Below, piece by piece: positions 35,795 through 45,220 of a stretch of 64,000 nucleotides of DNA (its first letter is position 1; every line of letters starts with the position of its first letter). The notes below the pieces were generated by a model. The model saw nothing but the letters and a program-made list of their open reading frames with translations. It had not been told where the DNA came from and ran no database searches. A program made the translations under genes and the position numbers. Source of the DNA: Paludibacterium sp. B53371 (GTDB lineage: Bacteria; Pseudomonadota; Gammaproteobacteria; Burkholderiales; Chromobacteriaceae); the NCBI RefSeq assembly GCF_018802765.1, contig NZ_CP069163.1, positions 3,110,311 through 3,174,310 of the forward strand, written 5' to 3'.

Positions 35795-36280
35795 ATGCTC
35801 AGTATCCGACCATTGCTGACGACCGATCAGAACCGCCTCTGGGATTGGCTGCACGTCGCCCTGTGGGACCCGCCCCCGGCGCCGCTGCGCCCGCGCGAAG
35901 TCCTCGAACTTCCGGGCGTCCGCCTCTACGCCGAAGGCTGGGGCCGCGCAGGGGACATCGGTGTCGTCGGCGAACTGCCCGGCGAAACTGAACCCGTCGG
36001 CGCCTGCTGGATGCGCCTGGTGCCCGACCGACAGGGCCTGGCCTATGTCGCCGACGACGTCCCGCAACTGGGCATCGCCCTGCTGCCGGCCCATCAGCAC
36101 CGCGGCTACGGCCAGTCATTGATGCTGGCAGCACTGCAAAGCGCGCGCGAGCAAGGCATTCGTCAGGTTGCCCTGACCGTCCACCCGGAAAACCCGGCCA
36201 TTCGCCTCTACACCCGCTGCGGCTTCAGCCAGCGCGACATCCGTGCCCGCGGCTACTGGCTGATGGTGGCCGACCTGTAG
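35795..36280 (+). CDS. GNAT-family N-acetyltransferase
   Basis: 161 aa from MLSIRPLLTTDQ (an in-frame ATG six codons earlier, 35777, is possible; ribosome sites are weak for both). Acetyl-CoA motif A is LGIALLPAHQHRGYGQSLMLAAL (in parts), and motif B is VALTVHPENPAIRLYTRCGF. Substrate unknown. It lies after yeiH and convergent to the cstA-ybdD operon. Confidence 0.82.
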   Translation: MLSIRPLLTTDQNRLWDWLHVALWDPPPAPLRPREVLELPGVRLYAEGWGRAGDIGVVGELPGETEPVGACWMRLVPDRQGLAYVADDVPQLGIALLPAHQHRGYGQSLMLAALQSAREQGIRQVALTVHPENPAIRLYTRCGFSQRDIRARGYWLMVADL

Positions 36281-36297
36281 GCGACGCACAAAACAAA

Positions 36298-36321
36298 GCC
36301 GCCAGTCACAGGACTGGCGGC
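36298..36321 (-). terminator. Terminator of cstA-ybdD operon
   Basis: Perfect 10-bp stem GCCGCCAGTC / GACTGGCGGC with a 4-base loop. Read on the minus strand it is followed by TTTGTTTTGT. Confidence 0.85.
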
Positions 36322-36344
36322 GGGTACGGACAGCCCGGCTCAAC

Positions 36345-36542
36345 TCAACAACACTTGCCCGGCCCGCGACCGGCGAGCCGGCGCTCGGCACAACGGCGCA
36401 CGAACTCGCCGCGGCTCAGCGGCGGCTGGCGGCTACCGGCCTGATGGCGCCGCGCCAGATAGGCCTCATAGTCCGGCACGCCCACCATCAGCAGCGCCAT
36501 CTGACAAAGCCAGGTCCAGGCATGACGCCAGCGCTCAGCCAC
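36345..36542 (-). CDS. YbdD/YjiX-family small protein
   Basis: 65-aa protein (DUF466 family) that accompanies CstA-type transporters in proteobacteria. Conserved PDYEAYLARRHQ and SRGEFVRRCAERR; it ends in two cysteines (GKCC). It overlaps the cstA stop by eight bases. In E. coli, YbdD/YjiX supports uptake by CstA/BtsT; the same role is inferred here. Confidence 0.9.
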   Translation of the reverse strand: MAERWRHAWTWLCQMALLMVGVPDYEAYLARRHQAGSRQPPLSRGEFVRRCAERRLAGRGPGKCC

Positions 36543-38604
36543 CGGAAGCCTCCTGACGATACACCGCCGGGGTCTCCCGTGCCGTCGGCCATTTCACCGC
36601 CAGCGACTGACGCGCCACCCGCAGGGCAAACAGCGCCATCGACAGCACCACCAGCACAAACAGGGCGGTCAACGTGGCATCGACATAGTCATTGAAAACC
36701 ACCCGCTGCATCTCGGCCAGCGACTTGGCCGGCGCCAGCACCTTGCCCTGTGCCAGCGCCGCCGAAAACTTGTCGGCATGCGCCAGGAAGCTGATCTTGG
36801 GATTGGCACTGAACAACTTCTGCCAGCCCGCCGTCAGCGTCACTGCCAGCAACACCGCGGTCGGCAGCAAGGCGACCCAGGCAAAACGTGCCCGCCCCAT
36901 CTTGATCAGCACCACACTGGCCAGAATCAGCGCAATCCCCGCCAGCATCTGATTGGCAATCCCGAACAACGGCCACAGGGTATTGATACCGCCCAGCGGG
37001 TCAATCACCCCCTGATACAGGAAATAGCCCCAGAAGCTGACTGCCAGCCCGGTGGCCACCAGATTGGCCAGCCATGACTCGGTATTGGCCATCGGGGCAT
37101 ACACCAGGCCGCCAAGATCCTGAATCATGAAACGCGTCACCCGTGTACCGGCATCCACCGTGGTCAGAATGAACAACGCCTCGAACAGAATGGCAAAGTG
37201 ATACCAGAACGCCATCATCGCCTGTCCGCCCAGTACCCGCGACAGAATATGGGCCATCCCCACCGCCAGCGTCGGCGCCCCGCCGGCACGCGACAAAATG
37301 GTCGTTTCACCGACATCGTGCGCCATCTGGCTCAGGGCATCCGGCGTCACCACAAAGCCCCAGGCGGAAATCGCCTGCGCCGCCTCGGCCGCACTGTGAC
37401 CGATCAGCGCCGCCGGACTGTTCATGGCGAAGTACACCGCCGGGTCCAGCACGCAGGCGGCAATCAGCGCCATGATCGCCACCAGGCTCTCCATCAGCAT
37501 GGCACCATAGCCCACCAGACGAATCTGCGATTCATTTTCCAGCAACTTCGGCGTGGTGCCGGAAGCAATCAGCGAATGGAAGCCCGATACCGCACCGCAG
37601 GCAATCGTGATGAACAGGAAGGGGAACAAACTGCCGGCGAATACCGGGCCGGTACCGTCGACAAAACGGGTGACCGCCGGCATCTGCAGCTGCGGCGCCA
37701 CCAGCAGAATACCGATGGCCAGACCAATGATGGTGCCCAGCTTGAGGAAGGTCGACAGATAATCGCGCGGCGCCAGCAACAGCCATACCGGCAGCACCGA
37801 GGCCACGAAGCCGTAGCCGATCATCCACCAGGCCAGCGTGGTGCCATTCAGGGTAAACAGCGGCCCCAGCGTCGGGTCCTGGGCCACATGGCCGCCGAAC
37901 CAGATGGCCAGCAACAGCAGCAGCAGACCGACCAGCGACACCTCACCGATCCGGCCCGGACGGACAAAGCGCGAGTAAAGCCCCATCAACAGGGCAATCG
38001 GGATGGTGGCTGCAATGGTGAAGGTGCCCCAGGGACTGTTAGTCAGCGCCTTGACCACCACCAGCGCCAGCACCGCCAGCAGGATCACCATGATCATCAG
38101 AATGCCGAAAGAGGCGATGATGCCCGGCACCGGACCCAGCTCCTGGCGAATCATGTCGCCCAGCGACTTGCCATCGCGCCGTACTGACAGGAACAGGATC
38201 AGCATGTCCTGCACCGCACCGGCCAGCATCACCCCGATCAGAATCCACAGCGTACCGGGCAGAAACCCCATCTGAGCCGCCAGCACCGGCCCCACCAGCG
38301 GGCCGGCTCCGGCAATGGCCGCGAAGTGGTGGCCGAACACGACCCACTGATTGGTCGGCACATAATCCAGTCCGTCATTGTGACGCTCGGCCGGCGTCAT
38401 GCGATTGGGTTCAAGTTGCAATACGCGCTGAGCGATAAATCGGCTATAGAAACGGTAGGCAATGGCATAGACCGACAGTGCCGCCACCACCAGCCAGACA
38501 GCGCTGACCGGCTCTCCGCGCTGCAAGGCCAGCGTGGCAAAGGCCATCGCGCCCACCAGCGCGACAATCAGCCAGAGCACTTTTTCTTTGTAACGTGGCA
38601 TCAT
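36535..38604 (-). CDS. cstA: CstA-family pyruvate/peptide transporter
   Basis: 689-aa transporter with about 16-18 helices. Family motifs: VPTNQWVVFGHHFAAIAGAGPLVGPVLAAQ (in parts), TIACGAVSGFHSLIASGTTPK and DAGTRVTRFMIQD. CstA imports pyruvate and is induced by carbon starvation in enterobacteria. Two ATG codons lie in tandem (38604, 38601), with AGGGA upstream. Followed by ybdD in the same operon. It is the longer of two CstA-type transporters in the window and lacks the BtsR boxes of the other. Confidence 0.94.
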   Translation of the reverse strand: MMPRYKEKVLWLIVALVGAMAFATLALQRGEPVSAVWLVVAALSVYAIAYRFYSRFIAQRVLQLEPNRMTPAERHNDGLDYVPTNQWVVFGHHFAAIAGAGPLVGPVLAAQMGFLPGTLWILIGVMLAGAVQDMLILFLSVRRDGKSLGDMIRQELGPVPGIIASFGILMIMVILLAVLALVVVKALTNSPWGTFTIAATIPIALLMGLYSRFVRPGRIGEVSLVGLLLLLLAIWFGGHVAQDPTLGPLFTLNGTTLAWWMIGYGFVASVLPVWLLLAPRDYLSTFLKLGTIIGLAIGILLVAPQLQMPAVTRFVDGTGPVFAGSLFPFLFITIACGAVSGFHSLIASGTTPKLLENESQIRLVGYGAMLMESLVAIMALIAACVLDPAVYFAMNSPAALIGHSAAEAAQAISAWGFVVTPDALSQMAHDVGETTILSRAGGAPTLAVGMAHILSRVLGGQAMMAFWYHFAILFEALFILTTVDAGTRVTRFMIQDLGGLVYAPMANTESWLANLVATGLAVSFWGYFLYQGVIDPLGGINTLWPLFGIANQMLAGIALILASVVLIKMGRARFAWVALLPTAVLLAVTLTAGWQKLFSANPKISFLAHADKFSAALAQGKVLAPAKSLAEMQRVVFNDYVDATLTALFVLVVLSMALFALRVARQSLAVKWPTARETPAVYRQEASGG

Positions 38605-38741
38605 GATAGTTTCCCTGTAATTATTGTGAACGAGACCATGAAACGGCGTGATTGAGAATTGTTTTTATCGCCCCATTGTTCATCGCGTTCACTTTAATGA
38701 CAAGTGCAAAGCAGCCAAAACAACCCACCAAGAGCAGCGCC

Positions 38742-39446
38742 ATGAGTGAACACGTATATCTGGTCGAAGACGATGCCCGACTGGCAGAACTGATTGCCGC
38801 CTTCCTCGGCAAAAACGGCTACCGGGTCAGCACCTGTGGCAAAGGTGACGAGGCCGAGGCCGCGATCATGGAAGTCCAGCCCGATCTGGTGATCCTCGAC
38901 CTGATGCTGCCCGGCAAAGGCGGTTTTGAAATCTGCCGCGACCTGCGCCCCTACTATGCCGGCCGCATTCTGATGATGACTGCCCGCAACGACGAGATTG
39001 ATGAAATTCTTGGTCTGGAACTGGGCGCCGACGACTACCTCGCCAAGCCGGTCGAACCGCGCAAGCTGCTGGCGCGGGTGCGGGCCCTGCTGCGCCGCGC
39101 CGACACCGGCAAATCCGGCACCCGGATGGATCAGCTGTCCTTCGGCCAGTTCAGCATCAACCGCGGCACTCGTTCTGCCCGGCTGGGCACTCAGCATCTC
39201 GAACTGACCACCGCTGAATTCGACCTGCTGTGGATGCTGGCCAGTCATGCCGGCAGCATTCTGTCGCGCGATGACATCCTCGGCCAGCTGCGCGGCATCG
39301 GCTTTGATGGCAACGACCGCTCCATCGATGCCCGCATCTCGCGCCTGCGAAAAAAACTGCTGGATGACCCGATGGCGCCGACACGCATCAAGACCGTGCG
39401 CGGCAAAGGCTACCTGTTCTCCAAGAGCGACTGGGAGCTGGCATGA
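38742..39446 (+). CDS. OmpR-family response regulator, RstA-like
   Basis: 234 aa: receiver (acid pair EDD, phospho-Asp in VILDLMLPGKGGFEICRDL, Lys in LAKP) and winged-helix DNA-binding domain (LELTTAEFDLLWMLASHAG ... RGKGYLFS). The wording of the receiver (LMLPGKGGFEICRDLR) matches RstA closely. ATG 38742 gives the natural N-terminus MSEHVYLVEDD; the frame extends upstream without a good start. Its stop overlaps the kinase ATG as ATGA. Target genes are unknown; the divergent cstA is a possibility. Confidence 0.88.
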   Translation: MSEHVYLVEDDARLAELIAAFLGKNGYRVSTCGKGDEAEAAIMEVQPDLVILDLMLPGKGGFEICRDLRPYYAGRILMMTARNDEIDEILGLELGADDYLAKPVEPRKLLARVRALLRRADTGKSGTRMDQLSFGQFSINRGTRSARLGTQHLELTTAEFDLLWMLASHAGSILSRDDILGQLRGIGFDGNDRSIDARISRLRKKLLDDPMAPTRIKTVRGKGYLFSKSDWELA

Positions 39447-40804
39447 AGCACTTTCTGCGCGGACTGCTGCATCCGTCGCTGGCCACCTTGTTCTTCCGCT
39501 ATTACCTGAGCACCCTGCTGGCCCTGGTGCTGATCATCAGCACCGTCGGCGTGGTCATCGACCAGCTCTACAGCGGCGTTGACGAAGACAACGCCCGCAG
39601 CTTCATGCGCGGCACCGTCCAGATGGTGCAGCGCGAGCTGCTCGATCAGCCCGAACAGGACTGGCCCGGCACGCTGTCCAGACTGAGCCACGGCTTCAGC
39701 TACAAGATGGTGCTGACCGACCTCCGGCATCTGCAGGACGTCGACGACGGACTGCGCCAGGACCTGCAGCGCGGCGTCATGCGCTTTGACCAGGACAGCA
39801 ACCTGCTGTACGCACGAGTCGGCAACAGCCAGCAAATCCTGGTCTTCGGTCCGCTGAACTTTGCCGTGCCCGACAGCGACTCGCTGCTGACCGACGGCAC
39901 CCACGCCAAGGCGCTGTGGTGGAGCCTGACCGGACTGGGCTTCGGCCTGTTGGTCTTCGTCTTCCTCCGCCCGCTGTGGAACGACCTGGTCGAAATCCGC
40001 GGCACGGCCGAACGGCTGGCGGCCGGCGAACTGACCGCCCGCGCCCCCAGGGCCAAAACCTGGCTGCTGACACCGCTCTCCGCCGGTCTCAACAGCATGG
40101 CCGAACGCCTGGAAGGTCAGATGAACGCCCACCAGGCACTCAGCCACGCCGTATCGCATGAACTGCGCACCCCCATCGCCCGCCTGCGCTTCGGCCTCAC
40201 CATGCTGGAAGAGGCCGACAATGACAGCGAGCGTGCAAAGTACCGGGAGGGCATGGAGCACGACATGCAGGAGCTGGACGACCTGGTCAATGCCAGCATG
40301 AGCTATGCCCAGCTCGACCAGGGGCAGATCATTCTGCAACGCGAGCATACCGAACTGGCCGAATGGTTCGGCGACCTGCTGGGCCTGGTGCGTCCCCTGG
40401 TACCGGAAGGCGTGACGATGACCCTGGATTGCCCACAGACCGAGGCCGAGTTCGACCGCAAACTGATGTACATTGCCACCCGCAACTTGCTGGTCAACGC
40501 CGTACGCTTTGCCAACACCTGCATCCGGCTCAGCATCAGCAAACAGGATGGCTGGCTGAGCGTCACCGTCGACGATGACGGCCCCGGCATCCCGCTGGCC
40601 GAACGCGAGCGGGTCTTCGACCCCTTCCACCGCCTGAACAATGAACGCGAGCCCCACAGCGGCAATTACGGACTTGGTCTGTCCTTCGTGCGTCTGATCG
40701 CCGGACAGCATGGGGGCAGCGTCTTCGTCACAGACAGCCCGCAGGGCGGTGCACGCTTCGTCCTCAACATCCCCGAGCACGGCCAGCAGGAAGACACCCT
40801 GTAG
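39443..40804 (+). CDS. Sensor histidine kinase, RstB-like
   Basis: 453-aa membrane kinase: helix 1 about 18-40, periplasmic domain about 41-150, helix 2 about 152-172, HAMP, HisKA with His in SHAVSHELRTPIARLRFGL, then ATPase N, G1 (DDDGPGIP) and G2 (GLGLSFV) boxes. Paired with the upstream OmpR-type regulator by a four-base overlap. RstB homologues respond to Mg2+/PhoPQ or acid; the signal here is not known. Confidence 0.88.
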   Translation: MKHFLRGLLHPSLATLFFRYYLSTLLALVLIISTVGVVIDQLYSGVDEDNARSFMRGTVQMVQRELLDQPEQDWPGTLSRLSHGFSYKMVLTDLRHLQDVDDGLRQDLQRGVMRFDQDSNLLYARVGNSQQILVFGPLNFAVPDSDSLLTDGTHAKALWWSLTGLGFGLLVFVFLRPLWNDLVEIRGTAERLAAGELTARAPRAKTWLLTPLSAGLNSMAERLEGQMNAHQALSHAVSHELRTPIARLRFGLTMLEEADNDSERAKYREGMEHDMQELDDLVNASMSYAQLDQGQIILQREHTELAEWFGDLLGLVRPLVPEGVTMTLDCPQTEAEFDRKLMYIATRNLLVNAVRFANTCIRLSISKQDGWLSVTVDDDGPGIPLAERERVFDPFHRLNNEREPHSGNYGLGLSFVRLIAGQHGGSVFVTDSPQGGARFVLNIPEHGQQEDTL

Positions 40805-40849
40805 AGCCGAGCCCCCGCTCGGGGTAAAATGACACCTTCATCACCGTAG

Positions 40850-41770
<921 letters not shown>

Positions 41771-41792
41771 GCCACCCACTGACCGATCTTTC

Positions 41793-41812
41793 GGCCCGGC
41801 GCCTGCCGGGCC
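41793..41812 (+). terminator. GC-rich stem-loop after hemF
   Basis: GGCCCGGC / GCCGGGCC with a GCCT loop, 22 bases after the hemF stop. It lacks a T tract, so at best a weak or Rho-assisted end. Confidence 0.35.
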
Positions 41813-41834
41813 ACCATACCGCCCACGCCAGCCC

Positions 41835-41871
41835 TACCCGTTTGACAAGCACCTAGCCGTTTTTACCCGTT
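41835..41871 (+). promoter_or_regulatory. Possible regulated promoter of the toxin-like locus
   Basis: Consensus TTGACA at 41842-41847, but no good -10 at 16-18 bases (TACCCG or ACCCGT). The octamer TACCCGTT occurs twice as a direct repeat (41835-41842 and 41864-41871), one copy overlapping the -35 and the other the -10 position. A regulator may be required. Confidence 0.3.
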
Positions 41872-41964
41872 ACGGCAATCACCCCAATGGCCACCCTCCC
41901 GCGCTGAACCGGCCTCCTGGCACTCGGTCGGAGCTACTCCGACACAGCCCATGGAGTGCCGTAC

Positions 41965-43605
41965 ATGAATTGGCGATCTGTCCTTCTCCTGTCTGCCAGC
42001 CTCTGCCTGAGCCTCGGCAACGCCCAGGCCCAACCGGCCCCCTCGCTCGCCCCCCTGCATGAGATCTTCGCCGCCCACGACCAGCGTATCACCGAGCAGC
42101 ACAGCAACTGGCAGGCGGCCTACCAGCACGCACTGACCCTGGCCAAATCCGCACAGCCGGAACGCGCACTGCCCGCCTTCGAAAACCTGCTCGATGCCCT
42201 CGCCCCCCAGGAGATCCCGTTTTCACGCGTCTATGCACGCTACTTCACCCTGGCCGAGCAGCGCCATGCCCGCCCCCGCAGCGTCCCCTTCCTGCAGCAA
42301 CTGAGCCAACGCTACCCCAACCCGTGGGTGCTGGGCGCCTGGCGAGAAACCCAGGCCACCGTCGTAACCCGCGAACAGGCCAGCGCATTGCTCAACCGGC
42401 TGCGAGCCATGCCTGAAGCCCCGGCGCTCGCTGCCGATATGGAAATGCTCTACATGCTGCTCTGGGCCAATGGCACACCGGGCGAAGCCGGTGCCATCCT
42501 GCATCAGGCCGAAACCCTGATGAACACACTGCCACCAGGCACCGACCAGGGCGGTATCCTGGCCCTGGCGCAATGGCGTTATCGCCAACCCGATACGATC
42601 GTGGCCGGCGACCCCGCTCAGTGGCATGCCCCGCTGCTCCAGGCACTGGAGTCCAGCGAGCGCAGCACCATCGTCAGCGCCTTCAGCCACTACCTGGCGA
42701 CCCTGCTTGCCGCCGGCCAGCTCGCCGAGGGCGAACGCTGGGCACAGTCACGTCTGGCCGCCGGCGACCAACGTCCGGCCATGCGCATCATCGCCGACAT
42801 CCTGACCACCCTGAACCGCCACCACAGCGAGTATCAGCAGGCCATCGCGCAGATGAGCACCCTGCGCCAGCAGGCACCTGACAGCCTGTTGCTGGCAATC
42901 AGCGAAAGCTCACTGCGCTATTCACAGATTGATCAGGGCTATCAGCAGGCCGACCAGGTCCTTGAGGCATTCGGCCGGCGCCTGCCCCATGACGAGCGTG
43001 TGCAACGAGGCGTGCGTTTTCACCGCGACATGCTGGCCAGTTGGGCGGAAGGCAGCCACCGGCGCGTCAAACGCGACTTACCGACACTGGGCACCGTTCA
43101 TGTCATCGGCACGCGCTCCTCGGGCTTCAGTAGTAGCGGAGTCATTCATGAGGGCGCCGCCAGCCCGGGCCGCAGCCGCTATGAGAAGCAACGTCTGGAG
43201 ATGGAGCAGAAAGGCAGCCAGGGGCAGGGGGTGGCGTCAGCCCGCGCCGAGCCAGTGGCGGGGATGCTGCCGAAGGTGGCCAAGCAGCTGGCAACCAAGC
43301 CGGCAGCCAGAGCTGAAAGCGCCGCTACTGCGCCCAAGCTGGCCAAGCAGCTGGCCAGTGAGGCACAGTTGGCTGAATTGAGAGCGACGGGGGGGAGATC
43401 AATTCTTGGGAAAAATGCAAATGACCCACTTAATGCCGCACCTAGATTAGCAGCAGAACATGGAGGACGTGCTTCAGATTGGAGCAAAGTCACCAGTAAA
43501 GTCTATAGAGCCTCTGATGGCACACAGTTTGAAATTCATGCCTACCGAAATGACGTACTAGGGAAACTGGTCGAACCAAAAAGTATTGTGATAAGGACAC
43601 CTTGA
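41965..43605 (+). CDS. Exported helical-repeat protein with exchangeable C-terminal toxin-like module
   Basis: 546 aa. A signal peptide (MNWRSVLLLSASLCLSLGNAQA) is followed by about 330 residues of TPR-like helices, then a linker (GTRSSGFSSSGVIHEG), an Ala/Lys-rich stretch with two near-repeats (LPKVAKQLATK, APKLAKQLASE) and a final module of about 60 residues (LAAEHGGRASDW ... DGTQFEIHAY ... LVEPKS ... IRTP). The module is encoded in AT-richer DNA beginning about 43385, while the rest has host-like GC. The same module recurs alone downstream, and both copies are followed after one base by related 128-aa genes. That is the architecture of a polymorphic toxin. I recognise no known family for the carrier; the activity is unknown, though conserved His, Glu, Lys and Arg would suit an RNase. 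ATG 41965 has GGAG eight bases upstream; a GTG lies three codons earlier. Confidence 0.7.
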   Translation: MNWRSVLLLSASLCLSLGNAQAQPAPSLAPLHEIFAAHDQRITEQHSNWQAAYQHALTLAKSAQPERALPAFENLLDALAPQEIPFSRVYARYFTLAEQRHARPRSVPFLQQLSQRYPNPWVLGAWRETQATVVTREQASALLNRLRAMPEAPALAADMEMLYMLLWANGTPGEAGAILHQAETLMNTLPPGTDQGGILALAQWRYRQPDTIVAGDPAQWHAPLLQALESSERSTIVSAFSHYLATLLAAGQLAEGERWAQSRLAAGDQRPAMRIIADILTTLNRHHSEYQQAIAQMSTLRQQAPDSLLLAISESSLRYSQIDQGYQQADQVLEAFGRRLPHDERVQRGVRFHRDMLASWAEGSHRRVKRDLPTLGTVHVIGTRSSGFSSSGVIHEGAASPGRSRYEKQRLEMEQKGSQGQGVASARAEPVAGMLPKVAKQLATKPAARAESAATAPKLAKQLASEAQLAELRATGGRSILGKNANDPLNAAPRLAAEHGGRASDWSKVTSKVYRASDGTQFEIHAYRNDVLGKLVEPKSIVIRTP

Positions 43606-43606
43606 A

Positions 43607-43993
43607 ATGAAAGTGAGATGCATAGCCTCTGAGCTGAACGCCGCGCAAAGGCGCGAACTCGGCCTGGCAGAAAATAGCAATCGATACTACTTAGAGGTCG
43701 ATTCAGTTCACACCGTGTTAGGTATGAGCTGGAATTTATCGCCCCCGATAGGCGTCATGCTGCTTTTACCTACTGAACTATATATTTTACCCGTACCTCA
43801 ATGCCTTTTTGAGATCATTGACGCCCGCCCATCTCGTCACTGGATTTTCCGCCAAGCCAGCACGACAGGAATAGAGTGCAAGCCAATTGAGTTTTATACC
43901 GAAGGCTTTGCCGAGCGCGTCAGTGATTTTGAGCCCGCGGCTTGCGAAATATATCGCGAGGTATGCATTCGGCTAGAGCACGAATTTGATTAA
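43607..43993 (+). CDS. Immunity-like protein 1
   Basis: 128-aa cytoplasmic protein, MKVRCIASELN..., ending in LEHEFD. It starts one base after the toxin-like stop; AAGGA within the toxin end serves as ribosome site, so the pair is translation-coupled. About three quarters of residues match the third copy at 44834; the second copy at 44310 is more distant. Conserved features: MKV start, YTV/HTVLGMSW, YILP-P-CLFEIID-RPSR-WI and the last six residues. Immunity function is inferred only from position and copy pattern. AT-richer than the host genes. Confidence 0.65.
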   Translation: MKVRCIASELNAAQRRELGLAENSNRYYLEVDSVHTVLGMSWNLSPPIGVMLLLPTELYILPVPQCLFEIIDARPSRHWIFRQASTTGIECKPIEFYTEGFAERVSDFEPAACEIYREVCIRLEHEFD

Positions 43994-44080
43994 CACTGGT
44001 TATATTTGACACATAAAGGGCATGGCCATAGGTATTGTCTCAGCGATTTATCCCCCTGGCCGAGAAGCTCAGTCAGCAGA

Positions 44081-44308
44081 ACGACGCAGGACGGGGGGAG
44101 TCCAATCGCAGGGCATACGCCTGATAGGCCTATTCGAATCATTGAGCGATTGATTGCAGAACATGGAGGAAGAGCAAGCGACTGGCGTAAAGTAAGTAGC
44201 CCAAGCTACACAGCCAAAGATGGCACACAATTCGAGATTCATGCTTACTGGAATCAAGTCACAAAGCAATTAGTTGAACCTAAGAGCATGATCATTCGGA
44301 CACCTTAA
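44081..44308 (+). pseudogene. Orphan C-terminal toxin-like module (no carrier)
   Basis: The frame encodes DGGSPIAGHTPDRPIRIIE then LIAEHGGRASDWRKVSSPSY... ending LVEPKSMIIRTP. The last 52 residues match the carrier's module at about 38 positions. The DNA homology begins at the linker (GACGGGGGGAG here, the same tract near 43386 in the carrier). No start codon with ribosome site precedes it; the frame opens only at a TTG (44006). It looks like a displaced cassette, as the orphan CT modules of CdiA, Rhs and MafB loci. Confidence 0.7.
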
Positions 44309-44309
44309 A

Positions 44310-44696
44310 ATGAAAGTTCTCTGCAAAACAACAACACTAACTCCTGAACAAAAGGCGGTCACCGGGCTGGACTGGCCTCAGGAATGGTATCAACTTGAAC
44401 CTGGTAAGATTTACACGGTTTTTGCTATTTCCTATAACACCAACCAACCTGGTGGCGTATTTATTGATGTTCCTGGTTCAGAATACATACTGAATGCACC
44501 AATCTGCTTATTTGAAGTGATAGACGACAGACCTTCTCGCTATTGGATTGCCAGAAAATGCGGAGAGCACAATATTTACATCGGGCCCAAAGAGTTATTT
44601 ATCGAGTTCTTTCACGATTACTTGACAGACTTGGAGCCAGAGTATATGGCCATTTATCAAGCGTTGAGGGTAAAGTTAGAACACGAGTTCGACTAA
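44310..44696 (+). CDS. Immunity-like protein 2
   Basis: 128 aa, MKVLCKTTTLTPEQKAVTGLD..., again ending LEHEFD. It begins one base after the orphan module stop, the same junction as the first pair. Divergent from copies 1 and 3 (roughly a third to 40 % identity by eye) but with the same landmarks: YILNAPICLFEVIDDRPSRYWI and DLEPE near the end. The divergence matches a different cognate module, as expected if each protein protects against its own toxin variant. Confidence 0.6.
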   Translation: MKVLCKTTTLTPEQKAVTGLDWPQEWYQLEPGKIYTVFAISYNTNQPGGVFIDVPGSEYILNAPICLFEVIDDRPSRYWIARKCGEHNIYIGPKELFIEFFHDYLTDLEPEYMAIYQALRVKLEHEFD

Positions 44697-44793
44697 AACT
44701 GGCTGCCATTTCATCAGGGAGCTTGACCCTATGGGCCATGCCTCCTTTTTTACACTCGCCATTTCCCCCGTCACAGCTCATCTATGCGCCCTG

Positions 44794-44832
44794 ACGGGAG
44801 GGATGGAGACGCCGACAGGAAAGGCATCATGA
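44794..44832 (+). pseudogene. 3' relic of a DUF2247-like gene end
   Basis: Thirteen codons read T-G-G-M-E-T-P-T-G-K-A-S-stop, matching the last residues of the gene ending at 46940 (M-H-T-P-S-G-K-A-S-stop), including the DNA run CAGGAAAGGCATC. It abuts immunity-like gene 3 with the same TGAAATG junction used by the toxin-immunity pairs. No upstream part of such a gene remains. Confidence 0.45.
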
Positions 44833-44833
44833 A

Positions 44834-45220
44834 ATGAAAGTCAGATGCATCGCCTCAGAACTCACCCCAAAACAGAAACAAGAACTTGGTCTGGCCAACA
44901 GCACACATCAGTATTACCAAGAGGTTGGTACGGTTCATACCGTATTAGGCATGAGCTGGCATCTATCCCCGCCCTTTGGGGTGATGCTGCAGCTGCCACA
45001 CCGGTACTACATCCTGCCTATACCTATGTGCCTGTTTGAGATCATTGATCCCCGACCATCACGCCACTGGATCATCCAGCAAGCAGGTACAACAGGGATA
45101 GAATGCCAGCCCATTGAATTTTATGCTGCCAGTTTTGCCGAGCGCGTCAGTGATTTTGAGCCTGAAGCTTGCGAGATCTATCACGAGGTCTGCTTTCGGC
45201 TTGAGCATGAATTCGATTAA
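44834..45220 (+). CDS. Immunity-like protein 3
   Basis: 128 aa, MKVRCIASELTPKQKQELGLA..., close paralogue of immunity-like protein 1 (about 96 of 128 positions by hand count). It has no toxin module before it; a 13-codon relic of another gene end lies directly upstream, and AGGAAAGG there serves as ribosome site. The sequence after its stop (45241-45267) resembles that after copy 1 (44015-44040), so gene and flank were duplicated together. Confidence 0.6.
   Translation: MKVRCIASELTPKQKQELGLANSTHQYYQEVGTVHTVLGMSWHLSPPFGVMLQLPHRYYILPIPMCLFEIIDPRPSRHWIIQQAGTTGIECQPIEFYAASFAERVSDFEPEACEIYHEVCFRLEHEFD

Noticed and set aside
41793-41812. hemF downstream hairpin as a full Rho-independent terminator
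   Set aside because: No T tract follows on either strand; kept only as a weak stem-loop.
44006-44080. TTG-started N-terminus of the orphan toxin module
   Set aside because: The first 25 codons have no likeness to the carrier and belong to the duplicated flank of immunity-like gene 1; no ribosome site.
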